Source: G942493375 sp942493375 (lineage in GTDB: Bacteria; Armatimonadota; UBA5829). From it: DNA of 64,000 bases. The position numbers and the translations under genes are program-made. Position 1 is the first letter of the stretch. Each line of letters begins with the position of its first letter. The notes beneath the pieces were generated by a model. That model saw only the letters and a program-made list of their open reading frames with translations. It searched no databases and was not told the DNA's origin. The stretch covers positions 2,046,001 to 2,110,000 of the forward strand of contig OW818698.1 in the NCBI GenBank assembly GCA_942493375.1, read 5' to 3'. Positions 8,894-17,615 of the stretch are shown here, in pieces.

Positions 8894-9541
8894 ATGAAGA
8901 TTTGCTATAACCGTTCACTCTGGATTGCCGCCATTCTTGTGCTGGCAACCAGCTGCGCAATCGCATCCACCATCACCCTAAAACCGGGTGGACCGGAGGA
9001 TATCGGCAGCGGACCTACCGTGCTCACACACTTATATTCTCCCGGTGGCATCGGTGGTATGGGACTCATCCTCGGCCAGCCTAATACTCTCACCCGTAAT
9101 GACAGAGTGTTAGTAAGGTTCGATATCTCCAAAATTCTCCTGCAACCCAAAGCCGCCAGCAAGCTTATGCGTGCGCAGTTGAAGTTCAAAATGGACGGTT
9201 CATATATCAGGGACGTCCCTTCGACAGTTGAAGTAACTCACCTGGCACACGATACCGCCGGAGGTTTGGTAGGCACAGACATGGTCCGCGAGCCTGCACC
9301 GGTTGTTGGAAAGCTAAAGGTAAATGAACCAAAAACTGCCGAATACACTCTGGATGTCACCAAAGCTGTCTTCAGCGATCTGGCAAAAGGCCGCAAGTTC
9401 ACATCCTACCGCTGGCGGGATCTGACAGCAGAGGAGAAGGGAAACACATTTCTGTCCGCCTGGTTTGTCCGCCTCGTAGGAGACGCATCAGATATGCCGA
9501 CCCTCGAGCTTACATTCTGGGATGGGAGGAAAGCCAAATGA
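8894..9541 (+). CDS. Secreted DNRLRE-domain protein (copy 2)
   Basis: A 215-residue paralogue of the protein at 5673, with a signal peptide over residues 1-25 (ILVLATSCAIAS). The same DNRLRE core is present (LTRNDRVLVRFDIS, KLMRAQLKFKMD), and the C-terminal half is nearly identical around GRKFTSYRW. The start is the ATG at 8894 behind CTGGAGG; the open frame extends upstream to 8807 only through repeat sequence. Its stop overlaps the next ATG (ATGA). Conservation of gene order between the two copies shows that the pair duplicated as a unit. Confidence 0.75.
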   Translation: MKICYNRSLWIAAILVLATSCAIASTITLKPGGPEDIGSGPTVLTHLYSPGGIGGMGLILGQPNTLTRNDRVLVRFDISKILLQPKAASKLMRAQLKFKMDGSYIRDVPSTVEVTHLAHDTAGGLVGTDMVREPAPVVGKLKVNEPKTAEYTLDVTKAVFSDLAKGRKFTSYRWRDLTAEEKGNTFLSAWFVRLVGDASDMPTLELTFWDGRKAK

Positions 9542-11934
9542 CTTCCAAAAAATCTCTGATATTATATATTTCCGTAATCTTAGTCTGCATCATCGCTCAG
9601 TCAGTCTCCGCCATGACCCTGGTCAAAGCAGGAAAACCTCAGGCAGTAATCATTGTTGATGAAAAGGCTGCGGATACCGTAAAGCGTGCTGCCAATGAAC
9701 TGCAGTCCTATATTAAGAGGGTATCCGGCGCCCAGCTGCCCATACTGAATGATTCATCCGCCGCTTCACCCTCACAATCATTGATCTTTGTAGGTGAAAG
9801 CGCAGGCACGCGTGAACGCGGGCTAATTTCTACAGACCTGAAACCGGACGGATACCACGCAGTAGTCACAGCAAAGTGGATGGCTATCCTGGGTCACGAT
9901 CACAGCGGTGTCCCGGTCTACGGATTCCGCAATCCCTGGAGATACCAGGAAGTCTACAACGAAGAACTCAAACTGGGTGCATTCGGAGAAGCCGGAACCC
10001 TTTATGGAGTCTACCACTTCCTGGAAAACTTCTGCGGTGTCAGATGGTATATGCACGGCAAAATCGGTGAAGTTGTCCCATCCAAAAAAACAATCACAAT
10101 CGCAGAGGGCAAATACGACAGGGCCCCGGATTTCACATACCGCTACACGTGGTTCTGTGATTTCAACATAGCACCTGATGAAGCTCAGTGGTTCCGTCAC
10201 ATAGGTTATGGAGCGCCAGCACCAGTCCAGATCATCCATTCATTCGACCTGCTACTCTCTACACGTCCCGAACTCAAGGAAACCCATCCTGAGTATTTCG
10301 CCCTGATCGACGGTCAGCGTGATTTCGCCAACCTCTCTACGATAATAGGAAATGGTAACCTGTGCCTCTCCAATCCGGATGTAGTCAAAGAATGGATTGC
10401 ATATATATCCGATTACTTTGCAAATCATCCGGAGCAGAAAGTTTTTGCACTCTCTCCAAATGATGGCATGCTGAAAATCTGCGAATGTGCAGATTGTAAA
10501 CCCCAACTTTCCCCGGAACTGGGAGATACAGGCAAATTCTCCAACTACATCTGGAGATTTGTAGACACAGTCGCCCGTGGAGTAGGAGAGAAATTCCCGG
10601 ACCGTCTTGTAGGCTGCATTGCCTATGAGTCCTACAATGCTCCGCCCAACAAAATAGACAAACTAAGCCCCAACACCGCCGTAATGATCTGCAAGTCCAG
10701 GGGTTCATACACCGATGCCAAGTATCACAAGACCATGGATACAGCCATCGTCAACTGGCGCAAGAAGACAGTCAACGTCTACTGCTGGGAGTATTATCTG
10801 TATTCCTGGCCGCCGTGGCGGGCTCTGCCGGTCGCTTTTCCGCACATCATAGCCAAAGACTTGAAAAAGATCCGCGGACTTAGCCAGGGAGAGTTCATAG
10901 AGTCCGAGTCCTGCCAGCCCAGCGACGAACCAGGGCAGACCTGGGGACGCATTAACTACCCGGGAATGGCACATCTGGACCATTATGTCACTGCCAGGTG
11001 CCTCTGGGATGCCGACACGGATGTAGATAAGCTGTTGAATGAATACTACACCCTGTTCTACGGACCTGCACAGAAAGATATGAAGCAGTTCTGGACACTT
11101 ACCGAATCCATCTGGAACAAAAAGACCGATGGATACCCGATCAATGTCTATACATCAGCGCACATCCAGGAGCTAAACAGCTGTCTGGAACTGGCTAAAA
11201 AACACACTGCCAAAGGAAGCCTCTACAGGCAGCGAATAGAGCTGATTGATAACGAGTTCGCCAAAGGCCGCGCTAAAATGTTCGGAACCGAAGGCCGCAA
11301 GCCACCGGTAATGACCGTCAAGCAAAATGATTCAATAGTCCGTCTGGGTAGCAACCTGATGCAGCCGGCATGGCAAAACTGTAACTCAATCGGGTTCATC
11401 AACAAAGACGGCAGCCCGTCCGACATCGCAACTCTGTTATATGCAACCTCAGACCCGGAAGCGCTGCTCTTTACATTCATTTCCAGCGAACCCAGCATAG
11501 CAAAACTAAAAGCCGGTGCAACCAAACGCGATCAAATGACCAAGCCCGGACTCTGGGAAGATGATTCAATTGAGATTTATCTTTCCCCAAACCCAGATGA
11601 CCGTAGCGATTGTTACCAGTTCACAGTCAATTCAAATGGCGTTCTACTGGACATGCACCGGACTGGCGTCACAGTTAATAAAAACGATTCCAAATGGAAC
11701 AGCCACGCACAGACCAAAGCCTGGAAAGAATCCGACCGCTGGATTGTGCAGGTCCGTATTCCATTCAAAGACCTTGGGATATCAGAGCCATATGCAGGCA
11801 AAAAACTGGCAGCCAATTTCTACCGAAACCGCTACTGCGGAAAATCACCCACCCAGTCCTGCTGGTCCCCAATCCCCACCACCCCCAAATACTCCCCGGA
11901 ACTATTCGGAACACTAACCATCGGGGGAGAATGA
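9538..11934 (+). CDS. Secreted DUF4838 / CBM9-like putative glycan-active protein (copy 2)
   Basis: A 798-residue paralogue of the gene at 6323, collinear over its whole length: signal peptide (residues 1-26), glucuronidase-like N-domain, DUF4838 core with NDGMLKICECADC near residue 307, and a C-terminal CBM9-like module (WEDDSIEIYLSP). The ATG overlaps the DNRLRE stop by 4 bases behind GGGAGGAAAG. Differences from copy 1 are spread evenly, as expected after an old duplication with both copies kept under selection, so the two may differ in substrate. The enzyme activity is not established. Confidence 0.8.
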   Translation: MTSKKSLILYISVILVCIIAQSVSAMTLVKAGKPQAVIIVDEKAADTVKRAANELQSYIKRVSGAQLPILNDSSAASPSQSLIFVGESAGTRERGLISTDLKPDGYHAVVTAKWMAILGHDHSGVPVYGFRNPWRYQEVYNEELKLGAFGEAGTLYGVYHFLENFCGVRWYMHGKIGEVVPSKKTITIAEGKYDRAPDFTYRYTWFCDFNIAPDEAQWFRHIGYGAPAPVQIIHSFDLLLSTRPELKETHPEYFALIDGQRDFANLSTIIGNGNLCLSNPDVVKEWIAYISDYFANHPEQKVFALSPNDGMLKICECADCKPQLSPELGDTGKFSNYIWRFVDTVARGVGEKFPDRLVGCIAYESYNAPPNKIDKLSPNTAVMICKSRGSYTDAKYHKTMDTAIVNWRKKTVNVYCWEYYLYSWPPWRALPVAFPHIIAKDLKKIRGLSQGEFIESESCQPSDEPGQTWGRINYPGMAHLDHYVTARCLWDADTDVDKLLNEYYTLFYGPAQKDMKQFWTLTESIWNKKTDGYPINVYTSAHIQELNSCLELAKKHTAKGSLYRQRIELIDNEFAKGRAKMFGTEGRKPPVMTVKQNDSIVRLGSNLMQPAWQNCNSIGFINKDGSPSDIATLLYATSDPEALLFTFISSEPSIAKLKAGATKRDQMTKPGLWEDDSIEIYLSPNPDDRSDCYQFTVNSNGVLLDMHRTGVTVNKNDSKWNSHAQTKAWKESDRWIVQVRIPFKDLGISEPYAGKKLAANFYRNRYCGKSPTQSCWSPIPTTPKYSPELFGTLTIGGE

Positions 11935-11943
11935 AGGAATTTT

Positions 11944-12251
11944 TGACAAGATTAACAAGATTAACAAGATAAATAGGATATTCAGGATAAACAAGTAAAT
12001 AGAAATCGGAGAACAACTGGGTCTGGGAGTTAGTCCCCGCCAATTCCCCCTTTGAAGGGGGGTAGGGGGGATGTGAACAAACTGTTGGACAATATGCATC
12101 GGTATCAGAGCGAAGGGGATATCAACCAATCGGTATATCAGATTACCCAAGTCCCCGAAGCGTCGATGCCGATGCACTAGCTATGCCGAAGTGCCAACCC
12201 AATTCCGATACACCCATCCCTGTTAATCTTGTAAATCTTGTTAATCCTGTC
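11944..12251. repeat. Intergenic mosaic of four repeat elements
   Basis: The 349-base gap is mostly repeat. At 11944-11991 is a run of degenerate 9-base units (ATTAACAAG, ATTAACAAG, ATAAATAGG, ATATTCAGG, ATAAACAAG). At 12035-12072 is a CCCCCTTTGAAGGGGG element with a small hairpin. At 12096-12175 is an 80-base element with near-perfect 11-base terminal inverted repeats (GCATCGGTATC / GATGCCGATGC). At 12221-12251 is the first family again in opposite orientation (AATCTTGTAAATCTTG, then TTAATCCTGTC). A shorter version of the same composite occurs at 46634-46809. Confidence 0.8.
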
Positions 12252-12283
12252 TATTAAAAGAGATTACGGAGAATGAATAAAAA

Positions 12284-14551
12284 ATGCTCAAACACATGTT
12301 AATTGGAGTTGTGCTTATGTTATCCACAGGCATATCTGCATCTGCTGTAAATATTGTCTCAAACGGCAAACCGGTATCAACCATTGTACTGGGCAAAGAC
12401 TCAATTCCCGCCGAAAAAACCGCCGCAACTGAGCTCCAGAGCTTCATCAAACAGATCTCCGGAGCAGAAATTCCCATCATTGAAACTGCAAAGAAAGATC
12501 CCAAACGCTGCCGAATATTCATAGGCCAAACGTCTGCGGTTAAACGCCTGATGCCCGGCACCAAATGGGATTCCCTCAAATTCGATGGCATCCTCATTAA
12601 GTCCGTTGGAAACGACCTGATAATCTCCGGTGACAGACCCAGAGGCACACTTTATGCTGTCTATACCTTGCTGGAAAACCTCGGCGTAAGATTCCTTGCT
12701 CCGGATGAGACAACCATTCCGTCAAAAAAGACCATATCGCTGCCTGTTCAAAACACCCAATATATCCCATCTCTGAGATACAGAGAAGTCACCTACAAGC
12801 GTGTTGTCAGGCAGAACCCTGTATTCTGCGCGAGACTCAAGCTCAATGGCCACCATCACGAAATCACCCCTGAGTATGGCGGAAACCTGAGTATTATCGG
12901 TTTTGTGCATACATTCGATCAATTCATGCCTGTTGACAAATACATCGGCACACACCCTGAATGGATGAGTCTGCTTGGTGGTAAACGCGTTGGCGGACAA
13001 GGAATTGGACAGTTGTGTCTGACTAACCAGGAGATGAAGAAAGAGTTTATCAGGCTGGTCCTGGAGCAGATCAAGAAGAAACCAGAGGCCGGACTGATAT
13101 CGGTTTCACAGAATGATGGCGGACGTCCGTGCGAGTGTGATAATTGCAAAGCAGCAGTAGAAAAACTGGGAAATCAATCCGACCTGCTTATTCAATTTGT
13201 GAACGATGTCGCAGTTGAAGTTGAAAAGCAGTATCCCGACTTCCTGGTAGAGACTCTTGCATATACATACACCCGCAAAGCTCCGGAGACCATCCGTCCC
13301 AGAAAGAACGTGCTGATCCGCCTCTGCAGCATAGAGGGCGATTTCTCAAAGCCACTGGACTCAGAAGTTAATAAAACCTTCATGGAAGACTTCAAAGCCT
13401 GGAGTGCAATTACAGACAAGATGTTTATCTGGGACTATACAGTAGGGTTTGGAAACCTCCACCTCCCCTACCCCAACACACAGGTCCTGGCTCCTAATGT
13501 TCGAACATTCCTGGCACACAAAACAGTCGGGCTCCACGAACAGGGAGATATGTACAACCCCGAAGTCTCCCTGCAGCCCCTGAAAGCCTATCTGCTTGCC
13601 AAACTCCTCTGGCAGCCTGACATTGATCCGGACAAATTTACCAAAGAATATCTGAATGGTTACTACGGCGCAGCCGGTCCATATCTGTATGACTATGTGA
13701 AGCTGCTGGAAAAGGCAGTACAAGACAATCCCATATACATGCAATGGTGCCAGACAACGACTCCATACTTGACCAGTGATGTTCTGATAAAAGCATTCCA
13801 GCTCTTCGACAATGCAGAAAAGGCTGTTGCAGGCAATGAAAAGCTCCTCAAGCGTGTCGAAATCCAGAAGCTGGCAATCGAACAGGCATGGTTCCGGACA
13901 CCGATCAAAGTGCGTGAAATCGCTAGAAAGTCATTGGCAATAGACGATGCCAAAATGCTTGATGCTTACATAAAACTGGCTGAGGAAACCGGCAATGTAT
14001 TTTATGGTGAAGGCACTAAATTTAAATGGGACGATGTAAAACTCTCCGCAATCGGAGACACACAGCCGATCTCCGGTCCCGCTCCTGAGAGAGTAAAAAA
14101 CCTGCCTGCAACAGACTGGAAGGAAATCCGCCTAAGCCGTGCATACCTTTCAAGAGCCGATCTGGCATCCATAGTCGATGACCCACAGGCCCTGACCGGT
14201 AAAGCTGTCAAAGCTGTCGGATCAACGTTAGAATGGGCAGTTCAGTTCAACATCTCTCCGTTTGATATAAAGGACTTCAGCAAAGCTGAGATCATATTCA
14301 GCATCAAATGCACTGGTCGCGCAAAAGCAGGCCAGGCATTCTCCGTTGGTGTCTATGATATAGCCAACCAAAAGATGTTCCCTGGGAAAACCTACAACCT
14401 GCAAGAAATCGAAGATGACAACTACCACGAATACAGCGCCGGCACCTACGACCTCCACGAAGGCATGTACATCTACCTCGCCCCACCCGGAGACGCCAAA
14501 CTGCTGGACTCAGTGTATATCGACAGAGTATATTTAGTTAAAGCAAAATAA
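12284..14551 (+). CDS. Secreted DUF4838-domain protein, short type (copy 1)
   Basis: A 755-residue secreted protein with a signal peptide over residues 1-20 (LIGVVLMLSTGISASA). It has the glucuronidase-like N-domain (AATELQSFIKQISGAEIPI), the DUF4838 core with SQNDGGRPCECDNC near residues 274-287, and a C-terminal module (about 605-755) that differs from the CBM9 of the long paralogues. That module is a beta-rich domain ending in LAPPGDAKLLDSVYIDRVYL, probably a galactose-binding-like sandwich. GGAG lies 12 bases before the ATG at 12284. The next gene is a close paralogue. The function is presumed glycan hydrolysis or binding. Confidence 0.78.
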   Translation: MLKHMLIGVVLMLSTGISASAVNIVSNGKPVSTIVLGKDSIPAEKTAATELQSFIKQISGAEIPIIETAKKDPKRCRIFIGQTSAVKRLMPGTKWDSLKFDGILIKSVGNDLIISGDRPRGTLYAVYTLLENLGVRFLAPDETTIPSKKTISLPVQNTQYIPSLRYREVTYKRVVRQNPVFCARLKLNGHHHEITPEYGGNLSIIGFVHTFDQFMPVDKYIGTHPEWMSLLGGKRVGGQGIGQLCLTNQEMKKEFIRLVLEQIKKKPEAGLISVSQNDGGRPCECDNCKAAVEKLGNQSDLLIQFVNDVAVEVEKQYPDFLVETLAYTYTRKAPETIRPRKNVLIRLCSIEGDFSKPLDSEVNKTFMEDFKAWSAITDKMFIWDYTVGFGNLHLPYPNTQVLAPNVRTFLAHKTVGLHEQGDMYNPEVSLQPLKAYLLAKLLWQPDIDPDKFTKEYLNGYYGAAGPYLYDYVKLLEKAVQDNPIYMQWCQTTTPYLTSDVLIKAFQLFDNAEKAVAGNEKLLKRVEIQKLAIEQAWFRTPIKVREIARKSLAIDDAKMLDAYIKLAEETGNVFYGEGTKFKWDDVKLSAIGDTQPISGPAPERVKNLPATDWKEIRLSRAYLSRADLASIVDDPQALTGKAVKAVGSTLEWAVQFNISPFDIKDFSKAEIIFSIKCTGRAKAGQAFSVGVYDIANQKMFPGKTYNLQEIEDDNYHEYSAGTYDLHEGMYIYLAPPGDAKLLDSVYIDRVYLVKAK

Positions 14552-14557
14552 GCTAGG

Positions 14558-14668
14558 ATTGTGATGCAGGCTTCCAGCCTGCCTTTCCCATGTGGCGATT
14601 CAAAATCGCCACATGGGATATCTAAATTCATCCTATTAATCTTGCAAATCTTGTTAATCCTGTCAAAA
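14558..14668. repeat. Double hairpin plus AATCTTGTT-type element
   Basis: GCAGGCT-ttc-AGCCTGC (14566-14582) belongs to a GGCTTCCAGCC family that recurs at 33042, 44083 and 44118. It is followed by a perfect 15-base-pair stem with a 3-base loop (TCCCATGTGGCGATT at 14586-14600, partner at 14604-14618). Then comes CTATTAATCTTGCAAATC...CCTGTCAAAA at 14633-14668, a member of the 9-base-periodic family. The long hairpin would stop transcription or protect the 3' end of the upstream mRNA, but it lacks a U-tract. Confidence 0.8.
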
Positions 14669-14685
14669 ATGGGAGAACTGTTTCA

Positions 14686-16944
14686 ATGCCGAAACTGCTA
14701 ATCATAAGCGCCTTATTAATGTTATCCACTGCTGCATCCGCCACGAATCTCGTTTCAAACGGAAAACTATTCTCAGTCATAGTCCTCGGAGCAGACGCCA
14801 GCCCCGCAGAGAAAACCGCAGCCACGGAGCTCCAGAGCTTCATCAAACAGATATCAAAAGTAGAGATCCCAATCGCTCCAACTACAGAACCCAGTTCTAC
14901 CCGCTGCCGTATATTCATAGGCCAAACTTCAATAACAAAAGCACTCATTCCCAACTTCAACTGGGACTCCCTCAAACATGACGGCATACTAATCAAACAT
15001 ATAAATAATGATCTTATACTGGCAGGAGACAGACCCCGCGGCACTCTCTACGCAGTCTATGATTACCTGGAGAGCCTCGGTGTTAAGTTCATCGCACCTG
15101 ATGAAACCATAACCCCCAAGCTCTCTACAATCCCGATGCCAAAAGCTGATAAACTATACATCCCCAAGCTTCGTTACAGAGAGATCACCTACACCACAGT
15201 AAAATGGCAAAATCCAATATACTGTGCAAGGCTAAAACTGAGCGGTTACTATCACCGGATTCCCGAGGAATATGGAGGCAACCGCAGCATCATAGGTTTT
15301 TGCCACACATTCGAGCAGTTCATTCCCCACGAGAAGTATTTTGCACCGCATCCCGAATGGTACAGCGAAAGAGACGGCAAACGGGTAGGCTCAGATATAG
15401 TAGGTCAGCTCTGCCTTACCAACCCCGAAATGAAGCAGGAACTGATCAAAGTTGTCCTGGATGAAATCAAACGTGAACCTGGTGCTGGAATGATCTCAGT
15501 CTCCCAAAACGACGGAGGAAAACCCTGCGACTGTGCCAACTGCAGGGCCGAGGTAGCAAGGCTGGGGAACCAATCAGATCTGCTGGTACAGTTTGTAAAC
15601 GATGTTGCTGCAGTCGTAGAGAAACAATACCCGAGCTTCCTGGTTGAAACTCTGGCATACGAATACACCAGGACTCCTCCCAAATCCGTCAAACCAGCCC
15701 ACAACGTCCTGATCAGACTATGCACCACGGGAGACTGTTCAAAGCCTCTAAACTCGCCTGCCAACAAATCATTCATATATGACCTAAGCGCCTGGAGTGC
15801 AATCTCGGACAATCTGTTTGTCTGGGACTATGTTGCAGGTTTTGCCAATCTACACCTGCCTTTCCCAAACATCCACGTGCTCGCCCCGAACATTAAGACC
15901 TTCATAGAATACAAATCCGTAGGCGTCCACGAGAACGGTGACTTCTTCAACACCAGCGCGTCAATGCAGCCTCTGAAGATCTATGTAATGGCCAATCTCC
16001 TCTGGGATCCCTCCCAAAACACAGACAAACTCACCCGGGAGTTTATGGACGCCTACTACGGCCCCGCCGGCAAATATTTATACAGCTACACAAAACTCTT
16101 GGAGAAATCCCTCCAGGACCATCCGACCTACCTCAGATGGAGCAATATCACAACTCCATTCATGACATCGGACGTGCTGTCAAAGGCTTTCAAACTGTTC
16201 AATGATGCAGAAAAATCAGTCTCAAAGAATCCAAAACTCCTGAAAAGGGTAAAAATCCAGAGACTGTCGCTGGAACAAGCCTGGGTCCGCTCCCCCTTAA
16301 AAGTCAGGGATGCAATGAGCCCCAAAGCCCACACCAATGACGCCAAAATGGTAGATGATTACATAAAACTGGCCGAAGAGACCGGCAATGTATTTATGTA
16401 TGAACAAGGCAGAATGGACTGGAACGAACTAAGGTCTGCGGCTATCGGAGACACCATATCCAACAACAATCCAGCCCCCGGGAGAGTCAAAAACCTCCCA
16501 AAAACAGACTGGAAAGAGATAAGACTGGGCAGAGTGAGCATGGCAGCTCCACTGGTAGCCACAATGGTAGATGATCCCGATGCAGTATCCGGAAAAGCAG
16601 TCCGCCTGGACGGTTCAAGTTCCACCTGGGCAGCTCAGTTCTTCCTGACCCCGTTCGACCTGAGAGATTTCAACCGTGCCGAAGTAATACTCAGCATAAA
16701 ATGCACCGACAAAGCCCAAACAGGCAAAGCCTTCACCATAGGCCTCCACAACCTCGCCGAAAACAAATTCATGCCCCACCACGAGTTCACCCTGGATGAA
16801 GTAAAAGGTGATAGTTACCAGGAGTACAACGTCGGCACCTACGACCTCAAAGAAGGAATGTATATCTTTATTGCCCCACCAGGAGATGCAAAATTGCTCA
16901 GCGCGATGTATATTGATAGGGTTTATTTGGTGAGGATGAAGTAG
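14686..16944 (+). CDS. Secreted DUF4838-domain protein, short type (copy 2)
   Basis: A 752-residue paralogue of the preceding gene with the same three-part layout: signal peptide over residues 1-19 (LLMLSTAASA), glucuronidase-like N-domain, DUF4838 core with SQNDGGKPCDCANC near residues 273-286, and the same C-terminal beta-rich module (IAPPGDAKLLSAMYIDRVYL). GGGAG lies upstream of the ATG at 14686. Together with the gene at 12284 and the two long paralogues, this makes four DUF4838 proteins within 11 kb. Differences concentrate in loop regions. Confidence 0.78.
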   Translation: MPKLLIISALLMLSTAASATNLVSNGKLFSVIVLGADASPAEKTAATELQSFIKQISKVEIPIAPTTEPSSTRCRIFIGQTSITKALIPNFNWDSLKHDGILIKHINNDLILAGDRPRGTLYAVYDYLESLGVKFIAPDETITPKLSTIPMPKADKLYIPKLRYREITYTTVKWQNPIYCARLKLSGYYHRIPEEYGGNRSIIGFCHTFEQFIPHEKYFAPHPEWYSERDGKRVGSDIVGQLCLTNPEMKQELIKVVLDEIKREPGAGMISVSQNDGGKPCDCANCRAEVARLGNQSDLLVQFVNDVAAVVEKQYPSFLVETLAYEYTRTPPKSVKPAHNVLIRLCTTGDCSKPLNSPANKSFIYDLSAWSAISDNLFVWDYVAGFANLHLPFPNIHVLAPNIKTFIEYKSVGVHENGDFFNTSASMQPLKIYVMANLLWDPSQNTDKLTREFMDAYYGPAGKYLYSYTKLLEKSLQDHPTYLRWSNITTPFMTSDVLSKAFKLFNDAEKSVSKNPKLLKRVKIQRLSLEQAWVRSPLKVRDAMSPKAHTNDAKMVDDYIKLAEETGNVFMYEQGRMDWNELRSAAIGDTISNNNPAPGRVKNLPKTDWKEIRLGRVSMAAPLVATMVDDPDAVSGKAVRLDGSSSTWAAQFFLTPFDLRDFNRAEVILSIKCTDKAQTGKAFTIGLHNLAENKFMPHHEFTLDEVKGDSYQEYNVGTYDLKEGMYIFIAPPGDAKLLSAMYIDRVYLVRMK

Positions 16945-16957
16945 AATTGTGATAGGC

Positions 16958-16991
16958 ATCGTGATATAACATGTTCTATTCATATCACGAT
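16958..16991 (+). terminator. Hairpin after the second short DUF4838 gene
   Basis: ATCGTGATAT at 16958-16967 pairs perfectly with ATATCACGAT at 16982-16991, with a 14-base loop. It lies 14 bases after the stop codon. No U-run follows, so it may be a 3' stabiliser or a protein-binding palindrome rather than an intrinsic terminator. Confidence 0.4.
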
Positions 16992-17058
16992 AGCTTGTAT
17001 AAATCTAGAGAATTATCAACAGCTGAACTTGAAAGAAATAAAAGGATTGGCACCATCA

Positions 17059-17463
17059 ATGGGATTAAATGACAATACAATTGAATACATTGCCCGTAGT
17101 GTTGCAACTAACCTGTCAAGAGTTCCTGCTTCATTTTGGATGGTATTGAGAAGAAGTGGTGTATTACCATTTTCTTTTTCGATTATCGTACGTAATCAGG
17201 AATTTCAGGTGGCACTTGATGCAACGCCAAAGAAAGAATATGGGATCGACGATCCGTCAACAGTTAATGACTTCTTGATTCTGGATGTTGCTGTTGATAA
17301 TTGCAAGGAACCTACTGTAACCTCACCTATATGTGCAACGGTGGAATTACCAATGTATCGTGATGAAGCTTATGCTACTACATCTCTATTATCTGGTGAT
17401 AGTATACTTGGTATATTGTCGTCACTCCCACTGCTTCAGATCGATGATTTAAATGATAGCTAA
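17059..17463 (+). CDS. Hypothetical protein (134 aa)
   Basis: I do not recognise this protein. It is soluble, with no signal peptide or membrane helix, and has a hydrophobic middle (FSFSIIVRNQEFQVALD) and an acidic C-terminus (LLQIDDLNDS). The gene is visibly richer in A+T than its neighbours, which suggests a different origin from the glycan genes around it. I take the ATG at 17059, with AAAGGA at 17041-17046; a TTG at 17029 would add ten residues but has no site. It could be a small cytosolic or mobile-element protein. Confidence 0.45.
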   Translation: MGLNDNTIEYIARSVATNLSRVPASFWMVLRRSGVLPFSFSIIVRNQEFQVALDATPKKEYGIDDPSTVNDFLILDVAVDNCKEPTVTSPICATVELPMYRDEAYATTSLLSGDSILGILSSLPLLQIDDLNDS

Positions 17464-17615
17464 TCGTATATACTCATTATCTGTGGGATAATCATATGCA
17501 CAGGTAGATATATTTACATCTCTTTTACAGGATCAATTACACTATGATTCATTAACCAGGGCAGAGGCAGCAGAGGGTTTGTCCAAACTGGGTCTTGTCA
17601 ATGAGGGATTATCTC

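Noticed and set aside
12722..13149. Antisense frames within the DUF4838 genes
   Set aside because: They lack ribosome-binding sites, follow the codon structure of the sense gene and have no recognisable protein pattern.
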